DNA from: JBBSEZ01 sp038239195
GTDB taxonomy: Bacteria; Planctomycetota; Planctomycetia; Gemmatales; Gemmataceae
NCBI GenBank assembly: GCA_038239195.1
Contig: JBBSEZ010000035.1
Location: 1 to 36,091 of the forward strand
Direction of reading: 5' to 3'
DNA length: 36,091 bases
Position 1 is the stretch's first letter. Every line of letters starts with the position of its first letter. A program made the translations under genes and the position numbers. The notes beneath the pieces were generated by a model. It saw nothing but the letters and a program-made list of their open reading frames with translations, did no database searches and was not told the DNA's origin. Below, piece after piece: positions 24,958-32,640 of the stretch.

Positions 24958-27900
24958 ATGAGCAACAACGTGGACGAGGCCCGCCTGGGCGTTGCCCCGA
25001 CGGTCAAGGCCCTCAGCGACCTGGCCGCTCCCCGAGCGCCCCGACCGGCGCGCGCCGTGCCCGGCTACGAAATCCTCGAAGAGCTCGGCCGGGGTGGAAT
25101 GGGCGTCGTGTACAAGGCGCGCCACCTCGCGCTGGATCGCCTCGTTGCCCTCAAGATGGCGCTATCGGCCGGGGCCCTCGGCGCTGAGGGGGAGCGTTTC
25201 CGGCACGAGGCGGAGGCGGTCGCCCGACTGCGCCACCCGAACATCGTGCAGGTCTACGAGGTCGGCGAGCACGAGGGCCTCCCCTTCTTCTCGCTGGAGC
25301 TGGTCGAAGGGGAGACGCTCGAACAAGCGCTGCGCGGCCAATCGCTCCACCGCCGCCAGGCCGCCCCCCTGCTGCTTGCGCTGGCCCGCGCCGTCCAGTA
25401 CGCGCACGAGCAGGGGATCGTCCATCGCGACCTGAAGCCGGCCAACGTGCTGCTGGCTCATTTAGCCGCCGAGCGGAGCTCGGCGCGGGATGGCGAGGCG
25501 ACCAGCGCAACGCCGCTCCGCGTCAACGCGTCGAGCGGAGCTCGGCGGCTAAATGAAATGGCCCCCAAGATCACCGATTTCGGCCTCGCCAAGCGCCTCG
25601 ACGCCGCCGGGCCGACGCTGGCCGGACAGGTCGTCGGCACGCCAAGCTACATGGCGCCGGAACAGGCCGAGGGCCGGCCCGACGTCGGGCCGGCGACCGA
25701 CGTCTACGCGCTGGGGGCGATCCTTTACGAGTGCCTCACCGGCCGACCGCCTTTTCAGGGGCCAACGGTCCTCGACACCCTGGAACAGGTGCGCTCGCGC
25801 CCGCCCGCTCCGCCGCGGCACCTGCGCCCCGACACGCCGCGCGATCTGGAGACGATTGCGCTGAAGTGCCTCCAGAAAGAGCCGGGCCGGCGCTACCCGC
25901 GCGCCGCCGACCTGGCCCACGATCTGGAGCGCTACCTCGAAGGCAAGCCGATCCGCGCCCGGCGCGTTGGCCGCGCCGAGCGCGCCTGGAAATGGGCCAA
26001 GCGCCGACCGGCCGGGGCGGCGCTCCTGGGCACGTGCTTGCTGCTGGCGTTGGGCGTGGCCGGCGCCATCCCCTGGCACGTCCACGCGCTGCATCGCAGC
26101 GCGGCCGAGGCGCGCGCGGAGGCGCTGCACGAGCGCGACGCCAGCCGCCGCGCGCACCTGCGCGCCGAGTGCCAGAAGAAACTCAGCGAGGGGCGCGAAG
26201 CGCTGCGGGGACACGACACGCGAGACGTCGAGCAGGCCCTGCGGGGCTTCGCCGCGGTCCTGGAGAGCATCGAGGAGGAAGACCTCAAAGACGCGGCGTT
26301 GAGCGCGCTCAAGGCCGAGGCCGGCCACCTGCTGGAGGAAACGACCGGCGCACTGAAAGGCCGGGCCGAGCGCGAGCGCGCCCGCGCGAAGGCGCGGACG
26401 TTCTTCGCCCGGCGCGACGAGGCGTTCTTCCAGCTCAACGGCGATTTCATTGCCGGGGCCGGGCGAGAAGGGACGAAGCGCAGTCGGGCCGCCGCCCTCG
26501 AGGCCCTCGCCGCGTTCCCCGACCTCGAACACCTCGGACACGCGGAGCGCCAGCGGCTGCTGGGCGCGCGCGCCGAGGTGCTGCTGACGCTTGCCGAGTC
26601 TCACGCCCGCGACGGCCGACTTCGCGAGGCCCTCGGCACGCTCGACCTCGTCGAGGGCACGGCGCTGCGGGCCCTTCATCAGCGGCGGGCGCGCTACCTC
26701 GCCCGGCTGGGCGACAACGTTGGCGCCCAGCGCGAGCGGGCCAGGGCCCGAGGACTGTCGCCGCGGTCCGCCCTCGACTGGTTCCTGGCCGGCCACGAGG
26801 CCTGGCTGGCCGACGACGTGCCGCGCGCCCTCGAGGCGCTCGACCGGGCGCTGGCGCTGGAGCCCGACCTTTTTTGGGCGCTGTTCTTGCGAGGGCTTGT
26901 CCAGGTGCGCCAGGAGCAGTGGGGCGAGGCGCGCGCCGACTTCCGCCTGTGTACGCACGCGCGGCCCGAGATGGTCTGGCCCTACCTGATGCACGGCTAC
27001 GTCCTCGGGCAGGCCGGGCGCTTCGCGAGCGCCGAGGCCTCCTTCCAGAAGGCCGAACGCCTCGCGACCGAAGAGGCTCGCTACGTCCTGTTCGTCAATC
27101 GCGGGGTGCTGGCCTTGCGGCAGAAGGACGCGGCGCGCGCCGCGGTCGAGCTGCGCCGGGCGCTGACCGTGCGGCCCGACGGCTATCACGCTCGCCTCAA
27201 CCTCGCGCAGGCCTACCGGCAGAGTGGCGAGCTGGCGAAGGCAGGCGCGGAACTGGATCGTGCCATCCGTCTGGAGCCGAAGCGCCCGGAACTGTATCGC
27301 ACGCGGGCCGGCTTGCACCGGGAGCGCGGGGCGCCGGAGCGGGCGCTGCGCGACCTCGAAGAAGCGATCCGGCTGGCGCCACGCTCCCAGGCAGCGCTGG
27401 CGGCACGCGATCAGCGCGAGCGCGGGCTGATTCACTACCGAGCGAAGCGCTACGGCGAGGCGTTGGCCGCCTGCGACGCGGCGCTGCGCCTTCGGCCCAA
27501 CGAGCCGGCAACGCACCGGCTGCGCGGCGAGGCGCTGCTGCAACTGGGCCGGTATCGCGAGGCGATCCAGGCGCTCGACCACTCTCTACCCGGGGGCAAG
27601 CTCGACGCGGAGGCCTACCGGCAGCGCGCGCTGGCCCGGAGCGCGCTGGGCGACAGCGCGGGCGCCGTCGCCGACTGCTCGCTGGCGCTGGCGATGCGGC
27701 CGGACGATGGGCCCCTGCTGGTGGCCCGCGGATGGGCCTACCTGGCGAGCGAGGCGCCGCGGCTTGCGCTGCACGACTTCGAGCGGGCGGTGGAGCTGGG
27801 CCCGAGCACGGCCGAGGCGTACAGCGGGCGGGGCCTGGCGCGGGCACGGCTGGGAGAAGCGCGGGCGGCGGCCGACGACGCGGAGGAGTCGCTGCGGCAC

Positions 27901-28161
27901 GGGCCGCGCTCGCCGCGCCTGCTCTACAACGCCGCCCGCACCTATGCCGTGGCCAGCGCCGCCGAGCAACCGCGCCGCCCGGCGCAGCAGCGCCGCGCCC
28001 TGGCCCTGCTGAAAAGCGCCGTCGAGGCGCTGCCTGCGGCCGAGCGCCGCGGCTTCTGGACAGACGTCGTCCAGAAGGATAGTGCCCTGGCGCCGCTGCG
28101 ACACAGCGCCGATTTCTGGCGCCTGGCGCGCGAACACAAGCTCGCTCCCGAGGCCCCGTGA
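24958..28161 (+). CDS. Transmembrane Ser/Thr protein kinase with TPR domain and inserted repeat
   Basis: A 1067-residue protein. The kinase begins near residue 35: Gly loop GRGGMGVVY, Lys66 (VALK), HRDLKPAN with Asp158, and DFG at 207-209. The two aspartates are 49 residues apart instead of about 18, because a palindromic DNA element supplies roughly 31 extra in-frame residues in the loop between them. APEQ and the rest of the C-lobe are normal and end near 345. A membrane segment (about 358-378) is followed by a coiled region and many TPR repeats. Start ATG at 24958 has GGAGG 12 bases upstream. It follows the sigma-kinase-HD-GYP operon by 194 bases. Whether the inserted loop leaves the kinase active is unknown; all catalytic residues are kept. 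Confidence 0.9.
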   Translation: MSNNVDEARLGVAPTVKALSDLAAPRAPRPARAVPGYEILEELGRGGMGVVYKARHLALDRLVALKMALSAGALGAEGERFRHEAEAVARLRHPNIVQVYEVGEHEGLPFFSLELVEGETLEQALRGQSLHRRQAAPLLLALARAVQYAHEQGIVHRDLKPANVLLAHLAAERSSARDGEATSATPLRVNASSGARRLNEMAPKITDFGLAKRLDAAGPTLAGQVVGTPSYMAPEQAEGRPDVGPATDVYALGAILYECLTGRPPFQGPTVLDTLEQVRSRPPAPPRHLRPDTPRDLETIALKCLQKEPGRRYPRAADLAHDLERYLEGKPIRARRVGRAERAWKWAKRRPAGAALLGTCLLLALGVAGAIPWHVHALHRSAAEARAEALHERDASRRAHLRAECQKKLSEGREALRGHDTRDVEQALRGFAAVLESIEEEDLKDAALSALKAEAGHLLEETTGALKGRAERERARAKARTFFARRDEAFFQLNGDFIAGAGREGTKRSRAAALEALAAFPDLEHLGHAERQRLLGARAEVLLTLAESHARDGRLREALGTLDLVEGTALRALHQRRARYLARLGDNVGAQRERARARGLSPRSALDWFLAGHEAWLADDVPRALEALDRALALEPDLFWALFLRGLVQVRQEQWGEARADFRLCTHARPEMVWPYLMHGYVLGQAGRFASAEASFQKAERLATEEARYVLFVNRGVLALRQKDAARAAVELRRALTVRPDGYHARLNLAQAYRQSGELAKAGAELDRAIRLEPKRPELYRTRAGLHRERGAPERALRDLEEAIRLAPRSQAALAARDQRERGLIHYRAKRYGEALAACDAALRLRPNEPATHRLRGEALLQLGRYREAIQALDHSLPGGKLDAEAYRQRALARSALGDSAGAVADCSLALAMRPDDGPLLVARGWAYLASEAPRLALHDFERAVELGPSTAEAYSGRGLARARLGEARAAADDAEESLRHGPRSPRLLYNAARTYAVASAAEQPRRPAQQRRALALLKSAVEALPAAERRGFWTDVVQKDSALAPLRHSADFWRLAREHKLAPEAP
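25459..25555. repeat. Double-hairpin palindromic repeat (copy B) inside the kinase gene
   Basis: Outer arms 25459-25474 and 25540-25555 are perfectly complementary over 16 bases and continue with partial pairing inward. Each arm also holds GCCGAGC, three bases, GCTCGGC or a close variant, matching the intergenic repeat at 18121-18175. The element is open in the kinase frame and encodes an Ala/Arg/Ser-rich segment between the catalytic loop and DFG. Confidence 0.85.
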
Positions 28162-28199
28162 GCCCTGGCCTGGTCCTTCGCCCGCGGAGGAACGCACGG

Positions 28200-29413
28200 A
28201 TGTCAGCTCCTCGCCAACGGCCCTTCTTGCACTGCGAGCGGCTCGAGGACCGGGCCCTCCCGGCCGGCACCTCGCTTGCCGCGCTGCTCGCCCCCCTGGC
28301 CGCGCCGCAGGCCCCCCTCGCCTTGTTGGCCGACGTTCGCGTCGCGCCCCTGGGGCTCGACCTGACGGTGGCCCCCACCGCCGAGACGTACGATTCGCCG
28401 GTGGTCAGCAGCACCGGCGCGCAACCGGCCCCCGAGGGCCCCAGGGCTCGAGCGGAGCGCAGGTACACGATTTGGTGGGCGCCGGGAGCGAGCCCCCGGG
28501 CGCCGCGTCGGACGCGACACTCGACGCGGGCTACGCATCCGACCCAGCCGGGAAGCCCGGCCCGGTCACGGCCGGGGTGGGCGACGGCAAGACCGATCCC
28601 GTGCCTTTGGCCAGTGGGGAGAGCTACGCCAGCCAGCTCCAGACCGTGGGCGTGAAGGCCGACCAACAGGGCCCTGGCGCGCCGGGCCCGAGCGGGGACA
28701 TGCAGGGGCCCTCGCCGCGCACGGACGCTGGCAGGGCCGACCGAGGAATGGGAACCAAGGGCGAGGAGCGGCAGGCGCTCCTCCTCGCCCCGAACGACGG
28801 GCCGCACCTGGCCGCAACTTCTCCTGCCCTTCTCCTGGCGGCGCTGCCTGCGCAAGAGCCTGGAAACGACGCCCTTGCCGCGACGAGCCCGGCCGCGCCT
28901 CCCACGGGGGTGGGGGCGCTCGAGAACGCCGGTTCCCTGGACGGGCCGAGCCTGGAGCGCTCGATCGGGAGTGATCGGGCCGATGCGGCGTTCTCCAACG
29001 TGCCTCACTTCGAGGGCGACGCGAAAAGCAGGGAGGACCGCCCCCGTGCCCCCGAGTTGCTGCCGCTGGCGCCGGGAGCGCTGGGCCTGGTGCCAACGCT
29101 GGTAGGCGGGACCGGCGAAGCCGAGCGCAACGGCGAGGAGGCTCGCGAGGGGCCGGTCGAACCGCTCCTGGTCGTGCCGGGAACGGGCCTCGACGTCGAG
29201 ACGAACGAAGCGCCGGCCGCTATCCCCGCGGAGGGACAGGGACGCGCCGATCCGCGCGAGGCAGCCCTGGACGCGCTGTTCGCGGGCGGGCTGATGCTGA
29301 TGGTGTGGGAGGGCGGTCCCTGGAAGGGGGAAATGCAAGTTGCGGGGAGAGGCCGTTGGGGGAGGGCCGGCAGCCGGGCCTCCAAAGGGGCGGGCCCAGG
29401 CGCGCCTCGCTAA
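28200..29413 (+). pseudogene. Frameshifted secreted protein gene with LEDR signature
   Basis: The ATG at 28200 has GGAGG upstream and starts a protein with CERLEDRALPAGTSLAALL, the N-terminal LE(D/S)R-x-LP signature seen in exported planctomycete proteins. This frame reads naturally to about 28435, after which protein-like sequence continues in the next frame (QGSSGAQVHDLVGAG onwards) to a TAA at 29411-29413. The switch falls near C-runs at 28429-28433 and 28439-28442 and fits the loss of one base. The joined product would be about 404 residues, Ala/Gly/Pro-rich and acidic with no recognised domain. The last part is ambiguous because the stop lies in a palindromic repeat. Sequencing error, programmed shift or real decay are all possible. 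Confidence 0.55.
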
Positions 29414-29460
29414 GCCGCAAGCGGCGGGCCCCGGCGCTCTTTCGCTTGCGGCTTGGCGAG
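29406..29460. repeat. Palindromic repeat with TAAGCCGCAAGCG core
   Basis: Arms 29406-29423 and 29443-29460 (18 bases) are complementary with one mismatch that allows G-U pairing. It includes the TAA stop of the preceding frameshifted gene. The core recurs as a compact palindrome at 32574-32602. Confidence 0.7.
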
Positions 29461-29745
29461 CAGGCGCCTTTCGGCCCCTTGCGTCGCCCGGCGGCGTTGG
29501 CCGAGCATTTTGTATTTGCTCCTCCCTTGCCCGCTGCATACATTCATGCGTGGTCCTTTCACCGTCTCACCGGCCAGCCGCGGGCCTCCCGCGTGCTGGT
29601 GCTTCCTCTCTGTCTTGGCTGGCCGACGCCGCTCCCCGCAGACGCGAAGCCGGGGGGCAGTGCCCAACAAGCGGCGAGCCCGGCACCGGGGCGGTCCACG
29701 GGACCAGTGGGAACGTGTCGACGTCTCTCTGGTGCGGAGGTCAAC
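29461..29745. other. Gap without a gene before doxX
   Basis: Beyond the repeat at 29406-29460, the 285 bases up to the DoxX start hold no supportable gene; open frames here are low complexity. A ribosome site GGAGG at 29736-29740 belongs to the DoxX gene. No clear promoter was found. Confidence 0.5.
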
Positions 29746-30351
29746 ATGCGTGACGACGTGATGGCGCGGGAGTCTCTCGCTCCCCTGCTCCTGCGCCTCG
29801 CCTTGGGGGTGATTCTCATCTACCACGGGCTGGACAAAGTTCGCCCACCCAACGACTGGGGCGCGATCTGGGCGGCGAACATCTGGGCAGCCCAGGGCCG
29901 GGCGCCGGAAAACGTCCTGGAGAAAATTGACGCGACCAAGGTCAAGGGCGTCTCCCCTGGCCAGTTGAAGGAGTTAAAGGAGCAGGTGAGGGCCATGTAC
30001 AACCAGGACGTGTTCATTCCGGAGGCCATGCGGTTGACCGTGGCCCAGATGGCCGTGGCCTGGGGAGAGCTGCTCGGCGGCATCGCCCTTCTGCTGGGGG
30101 CGCTGACCCGCATCGCCGCCGCAGGCGTGATCGTCATCCAGCTCGGCGCGATTGCCACGGTGACTTTCGCCAGGGGCTTCTCGGCGCTCAATGCGGGAGG
30201 CGGTTACGAGTATAACCTCGCCCTGGTGGCCATGTGCCTGACGCTGGTCGTGCTGGGCGCCGGTGCGCTGTCGGTCGATCGTTGCCTCGCCCAGCGCCGC
30301 GCGGCGCGCCAGCAAGCAGTCGGGGCGCCGGCGGTCGGGGCGCCGAGCTAG
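29746..30351 (+). CDS. DoxX-family membrane protein
   Basis: A 201-residue inner-membrane protein with the DoxX pattern: a first helix LLLRLALGVILIYHGLDKVR, a periplasmic or cytoplasmic segment rich in Lys/Glu (about 35-85), and three further helices (GELLGGIALLLGALTRIAAAG, VIVIQLGAIATV, LALVAMCLTLVVLGAGALSVD). DoxX-like proteins take part in respiratory or thiol-redox functions in some bacteria, but most are uncharacterised. The start ATG has GGAGG five bases upstream. The C-terminal tail carries a short AVGAP repeat. Confidence 0.85.
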   Translation: MRDDVMARESLAPLLLRLALGVILIYHGLDKVRPPNDWGAIWAANIWAAQGRAPENVLEKIDATKVKGVSPGQLKELKEQVRAMYNQDVFIPEAMRLTVAQMAVAWGELLGGIALLLGALTRIAAAGVIVIQLGAIATVTFARGFSALNAGGGYEYNLALVAMCLTLVVLGAGALSVDRCLAQRRAARQQAVGAPAVGAPS

Positions 30352-30442
30352 CCGTTCGTTTCGCAAGTCCGCCGCGCCAGTCTCAAAAGGGGCCTGGAGC
30401 GGGCGGGTGGTCAACTTTGGGCAGGCATTCGGAAGGCGGGCG

Positions 30443-30484
30443 AGGCCCGGCGGCGCCTCGAACAAGAAGAGGTGCCCCGGGCCT
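30443..30484. terminator. Bidirectional hairpin between convergent genes
   Basis: AGGCCCGG...GCCTC (30443-30459) pairs with GAGGTGCCCCGGGCCT (30469-30484) with one bulge and one mismatch. It lies between the DoxX stop and the stop of the convergent small secreted protein. Confidence 0.4.
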
Positions 30485-30492
30485 GCAAGGCG

Positions 30493-30948
30493 TCACCGAA
30501 GCGATCGCTGCCTTTCCTCGGGGAGATAGACCGGAAAGACGAGGACCAGGGTGCCCGGGCGCAGCGCCCGCAGGTAGGCCGGGTGGAGAGGCCTGCCGTC
30601 AACCGACACGGCAACCACCCTGTGCTCGGCGAGGAGCTTGCGCAGGGCGCCCAGGCCGACCTTCTTTCCTTTGGAGGTAAAGGCCCGCACCTCTGCCAGG
30701 GGGACGACCCTTTCGGCCATCGTGACTTCGGGGAGGCCGGGCCGGACGTCGAGCGGCTGGCTGAGCGCCGCCGTGCGGAGGAGGACGAGCTCGTTCTGCA
30801 CGCGGGCGACGGTCAGGGTGGGCGGCGCGGTGAACGCCATCTGGGGGGCGGCGGGAGCTGGGGCGGGCAGGAACGGGCCGAGCGCCGGCGGGGCCGGGGG
30901 AGCGGCCGGGAACGCGAGGAGCAACGCCAGGACCGGGGGCAAGGGCAT
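30493..30948 (-). CDS. Small secreted protein of unknown function
   Basis: A 151-residue protein with an N-terminal signal segment (MPLPPVLALLLAFPAAP) and a Pro/Ala-rich linker. The mature part is made of alternating strands (LTVARVQNELVLLRT, RVVPLAEVRAFTSKGKKV, VVAVSVDGRPLHPAYLRALRPGTLVLVFP). I do not recognise the family. The ATG at 30946-30948 is preceded by AGGAGAGG. It is divergent from the TIGR03067-like gene. Confidence 0.7.
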   Translation of the reverse strand: MPLPPVLALLLAFPAAPPAPPALGPFLPAPAPAAPQMAFTAPPTLTVARVQNELVLLRTAALSQPLDVRPGLPEVTMAERVVPLAEVRAFTSKGKKVGLGALRKLLAEHRVVAVSVDGRPLHPAYLRALRPGTLVLVFPVYLPEERQRSLR

Positions 30949-31187
30949 ACAGGTCCTCTCCTGAGGGGGGACAGTCGTCCCGATGCGGCGCGAGGGGCCG
31001 CGCACGGCGAGGTTGTACCCGAACGTCGGCGGCCTCGCAACGCCGACTGGCCACCGGGAAAGAGACCGCCCGCCACTTCCCCCTTGCAACTCGGCACGTT
31101 CCACATCATGCTTTGAGTGAATCGAAGGCCGGGCCGGCGTCGGTCGTGGGAAGGCCGGCGTGGCGCGGCGACGCCAAGGAGCGATCG

Positions 31188-31637
31188 ATGAGACTTGCGA
31201 TGAAGCTGGGCGCTGTGGCCGTTCTCCTTGCCGCCTGCTCCCTCGGGGCAGCCGCGGAGGACGAGAAGGACGGGGTCGGCCCAGCGAAGCTGGTCGGCAC
31301 GTGGAACTACGTTTCGGGGGTGAAGGACGGTGCGAAGTCGGACAAGGCCGTCCTCAAAGACGCGAAGGTGATCATCACCAAGGAAACGATCACCCTGAAA
31401 GGCACGGACACCTTCGTCCTCTCCTACAAACTCGACGCGAAGAAGAAGCCCGCCACGCTCGCCATGACTATCACGAAAGGGCCGTTTGGGGCGGGGGCGA
31501 AGTCCACGGGGATCGTCGAACTGAAGGGCGATGAGTTGACCATCTGCTACGACCCGGCAGGCAAGACGACGCCGAAGAAGTTCGAGGCCAAGAAAGACAG
31601 CAAGCTGCACCTGTTCGTCCTGAAGCGAGCCAAATAA
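31188..31637 (+). CDS. TIGR03067-like secreted protein
   Basis: A 149-residue protein with a signal peptide (LGAVAVLLAACSLGAAAE, residues 6-23; the Cys may be a lipid-modification site). The mature part matches the planctomycete TIGR03067 pattern: KLVGTWNYVSGVKDG at the start, beta strands with alternating charge, and the late ELKGDELTICYD segment. Function is unknown; the domain is expanded in planctomycetes. AAGGAG lies upstream of the ATG at 31188; the longer frame upstream is not supported. Confidence 0.82.
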   Translation: MRLAMKLGAVAVLLAACSLGAAAEDEKDGVGPAKLVGTWNYVSGVKDGAKSDKAVLKDAKVIITKETITLKGTDTFVLSYKLDAKKKPATLAMTITKGPFGAGAKSTGIVELKGDELTICYDPAGKTTPKKFEAKKDSKLHLFVLKRAK

Positions 31638-32054
31638 GCCAGAGGGAGGAGGACCGCCCGCGGGGCCGCCGCGCCCAGGAGCGCGGGGCCCCACTCAGGG
31701 CCGCGCCTCCGCGCGGTGTGGGGGCGTACGACTTTGAGGCGGTCGCCCAGGGCGCGGTCGAGGACAGCGGGGCAGGGGTCGGACTTGTGGGGCGCGCCGG
31801 CCCATCTTCTGAGGCGCGCTCGGCAGAGGAGGCCGGCGCGATTCCTCTTGGCGGGGCGCGTCGATAAGCTGGATTGGTTGGGCCGGGAGCGCGTCGGGCA
31901 AGGCCCCCCCCGAGGAGGAATAGGCCTGAATTCCCTCGGTTATTTCCTCATCCTTGCCGGGGCACAGCGTATAGTGAAAATGCCTGCGGCACGACACGGT
32001 GTCGGGCCGCAGACAAGCTCACGGCATCGCTGCCGTCGGTCCTGGAGAACGTCC
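31638..32054. other. Gap with a hairpin but no gene
   Basis: About 417 bases with no convincing gene on either strand; open frames are Arg/Pro-rich and lack ribosome sites. It contains a GC-rich hairpin close to the upstream stop and a TATAGT hexamer at 31970-31975 whose -35 spacing is wrong, so I do not call a promoter. Confidence 0.45.
31662..31692 (+). terminator. GC-rich hairpin after the TIGR03067-like gene
   Basis: GGGGCC(GCC)GCGC pairs with GCGCGGGGCCCC with a bulge, about 25 bases after the stop codon. No U-tract follows, so termination is only suggested. Confidence 0.3.
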
Positions 32055-32462
32055 ATGCGGTCTCGCCTCGCAACGTATGCGATCGTCTGGCTGGCTGTCC
32101 TGACCCCAGGCCTGAGCCACGCTCAGGGGCTCGGCTCCGACCTCCCTCCTGTCACCTCGCCGGCGCAGGTGGCGACGGAGGCGAACACCAACCCGTACCT
32201 CCCCTTCATCCAGGCGATCCAGGCCGCAGGGGAGCGGGACCGCCACACATTACGGGCCTGGGCGGAGACGCTCCAGGCCAATCGCGCCGTCCTCCAGGCC
32301 CTCCAGAGCTCGGACGCTGAAACCGTCGCGCGGTTCGAGAAAGCGCTGAGCCAGATGAAGAGCAGCAGCGCCTCGACCGCGATCGCCCTCCCGCGCGTGC
32401 CGGAGCGAACCGTCCGTCCGGCGGAATCGCGCAACGGCCCCTCCGGCATGCTGCCCTTCTGA
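32055..32462 (+). CDS. Small secreted protein of unknown function
   Basis: A 135-residue protein with a signal peptide (residues 1-22, YAIVWLAVLTPGLSHAQ). The middle (about 45-105) is a long helix with Gln/Ala/Glu-rich heptads (FIQAIQAAGERDRH, TLQANRAVLQALQS). No known domain. TGGAGA lies upstream of the ATG. A perfect terminator hairpin begins eight bases after the stop, supporting a real single-gene transcript. Confidence 0.7.
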   Translation: MRSRLATYAIVWLAVLTPGLSHAQGLGSDLPPVTSPAQVATEANTNPYLPFIQAIQAAGERDRHTLRAWAETLQANRAVLQALQSSDAETVARFEKALSQMKSSSASTAIALPRVPERTVRPAESRNGPSGMLPF

Positions 32463-32470
32463 CGCTCGAC

Positions 32471-32504
32471 GACACGCCACGCCCCTGGAGAGGCGTGGCG
32501 TGTC
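32471..32504 (+). terminator. Perfect 13-bp terminator hairpin
   Basis: GACACGCCACGCC (32471-32483) pairs exactly with 32492-32504 around an eight-base loop, immediately after the stop of the small secreted protein. Only a short T/C stretch follows, as is common in GC-rich genomes. Confidence 0.6.
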
Positions 32505-32573
32505 CCTTGCGCACTGCCCGTCTCCGAATTTCTCGGGCAAACGTCCTGCCTCTGCGTGCCCCGTCACGCTTCT

Positions 32574-32602
32574 CGCCGCTTGCGGCTAAGCCGCAAGCGG
32601 CG
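32574..32602. repeat. Compact palindrome related to the repeat at 29406
   Basis: Fourteen-base arms (32574-32587 and 32589-32602) pair perfectly around one base and contain the TAAGCCGCAAGCG core also seen at 29410-29423. It lies 39 bases beyond the stop of the convergent DUF362 gene. Confidence 0.7.
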
Positions 32603-32640
32603 GGCCCGCCCTGGCGCTAACCGGGTGGACGGAGCGCCGC

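Noticed and set aside
31970..31975. TATAGT as a promoter for the small secreted protein at 32055
   Set aside because: The nearest TTGCCG is only 10 bases away, too close for a sigma70-type promoter.
31695..31997. Possible 100-residue protein on the minus strand
   Set aside because: Arg/Pro-rich composition, no ribosome site and no recognisable motif.
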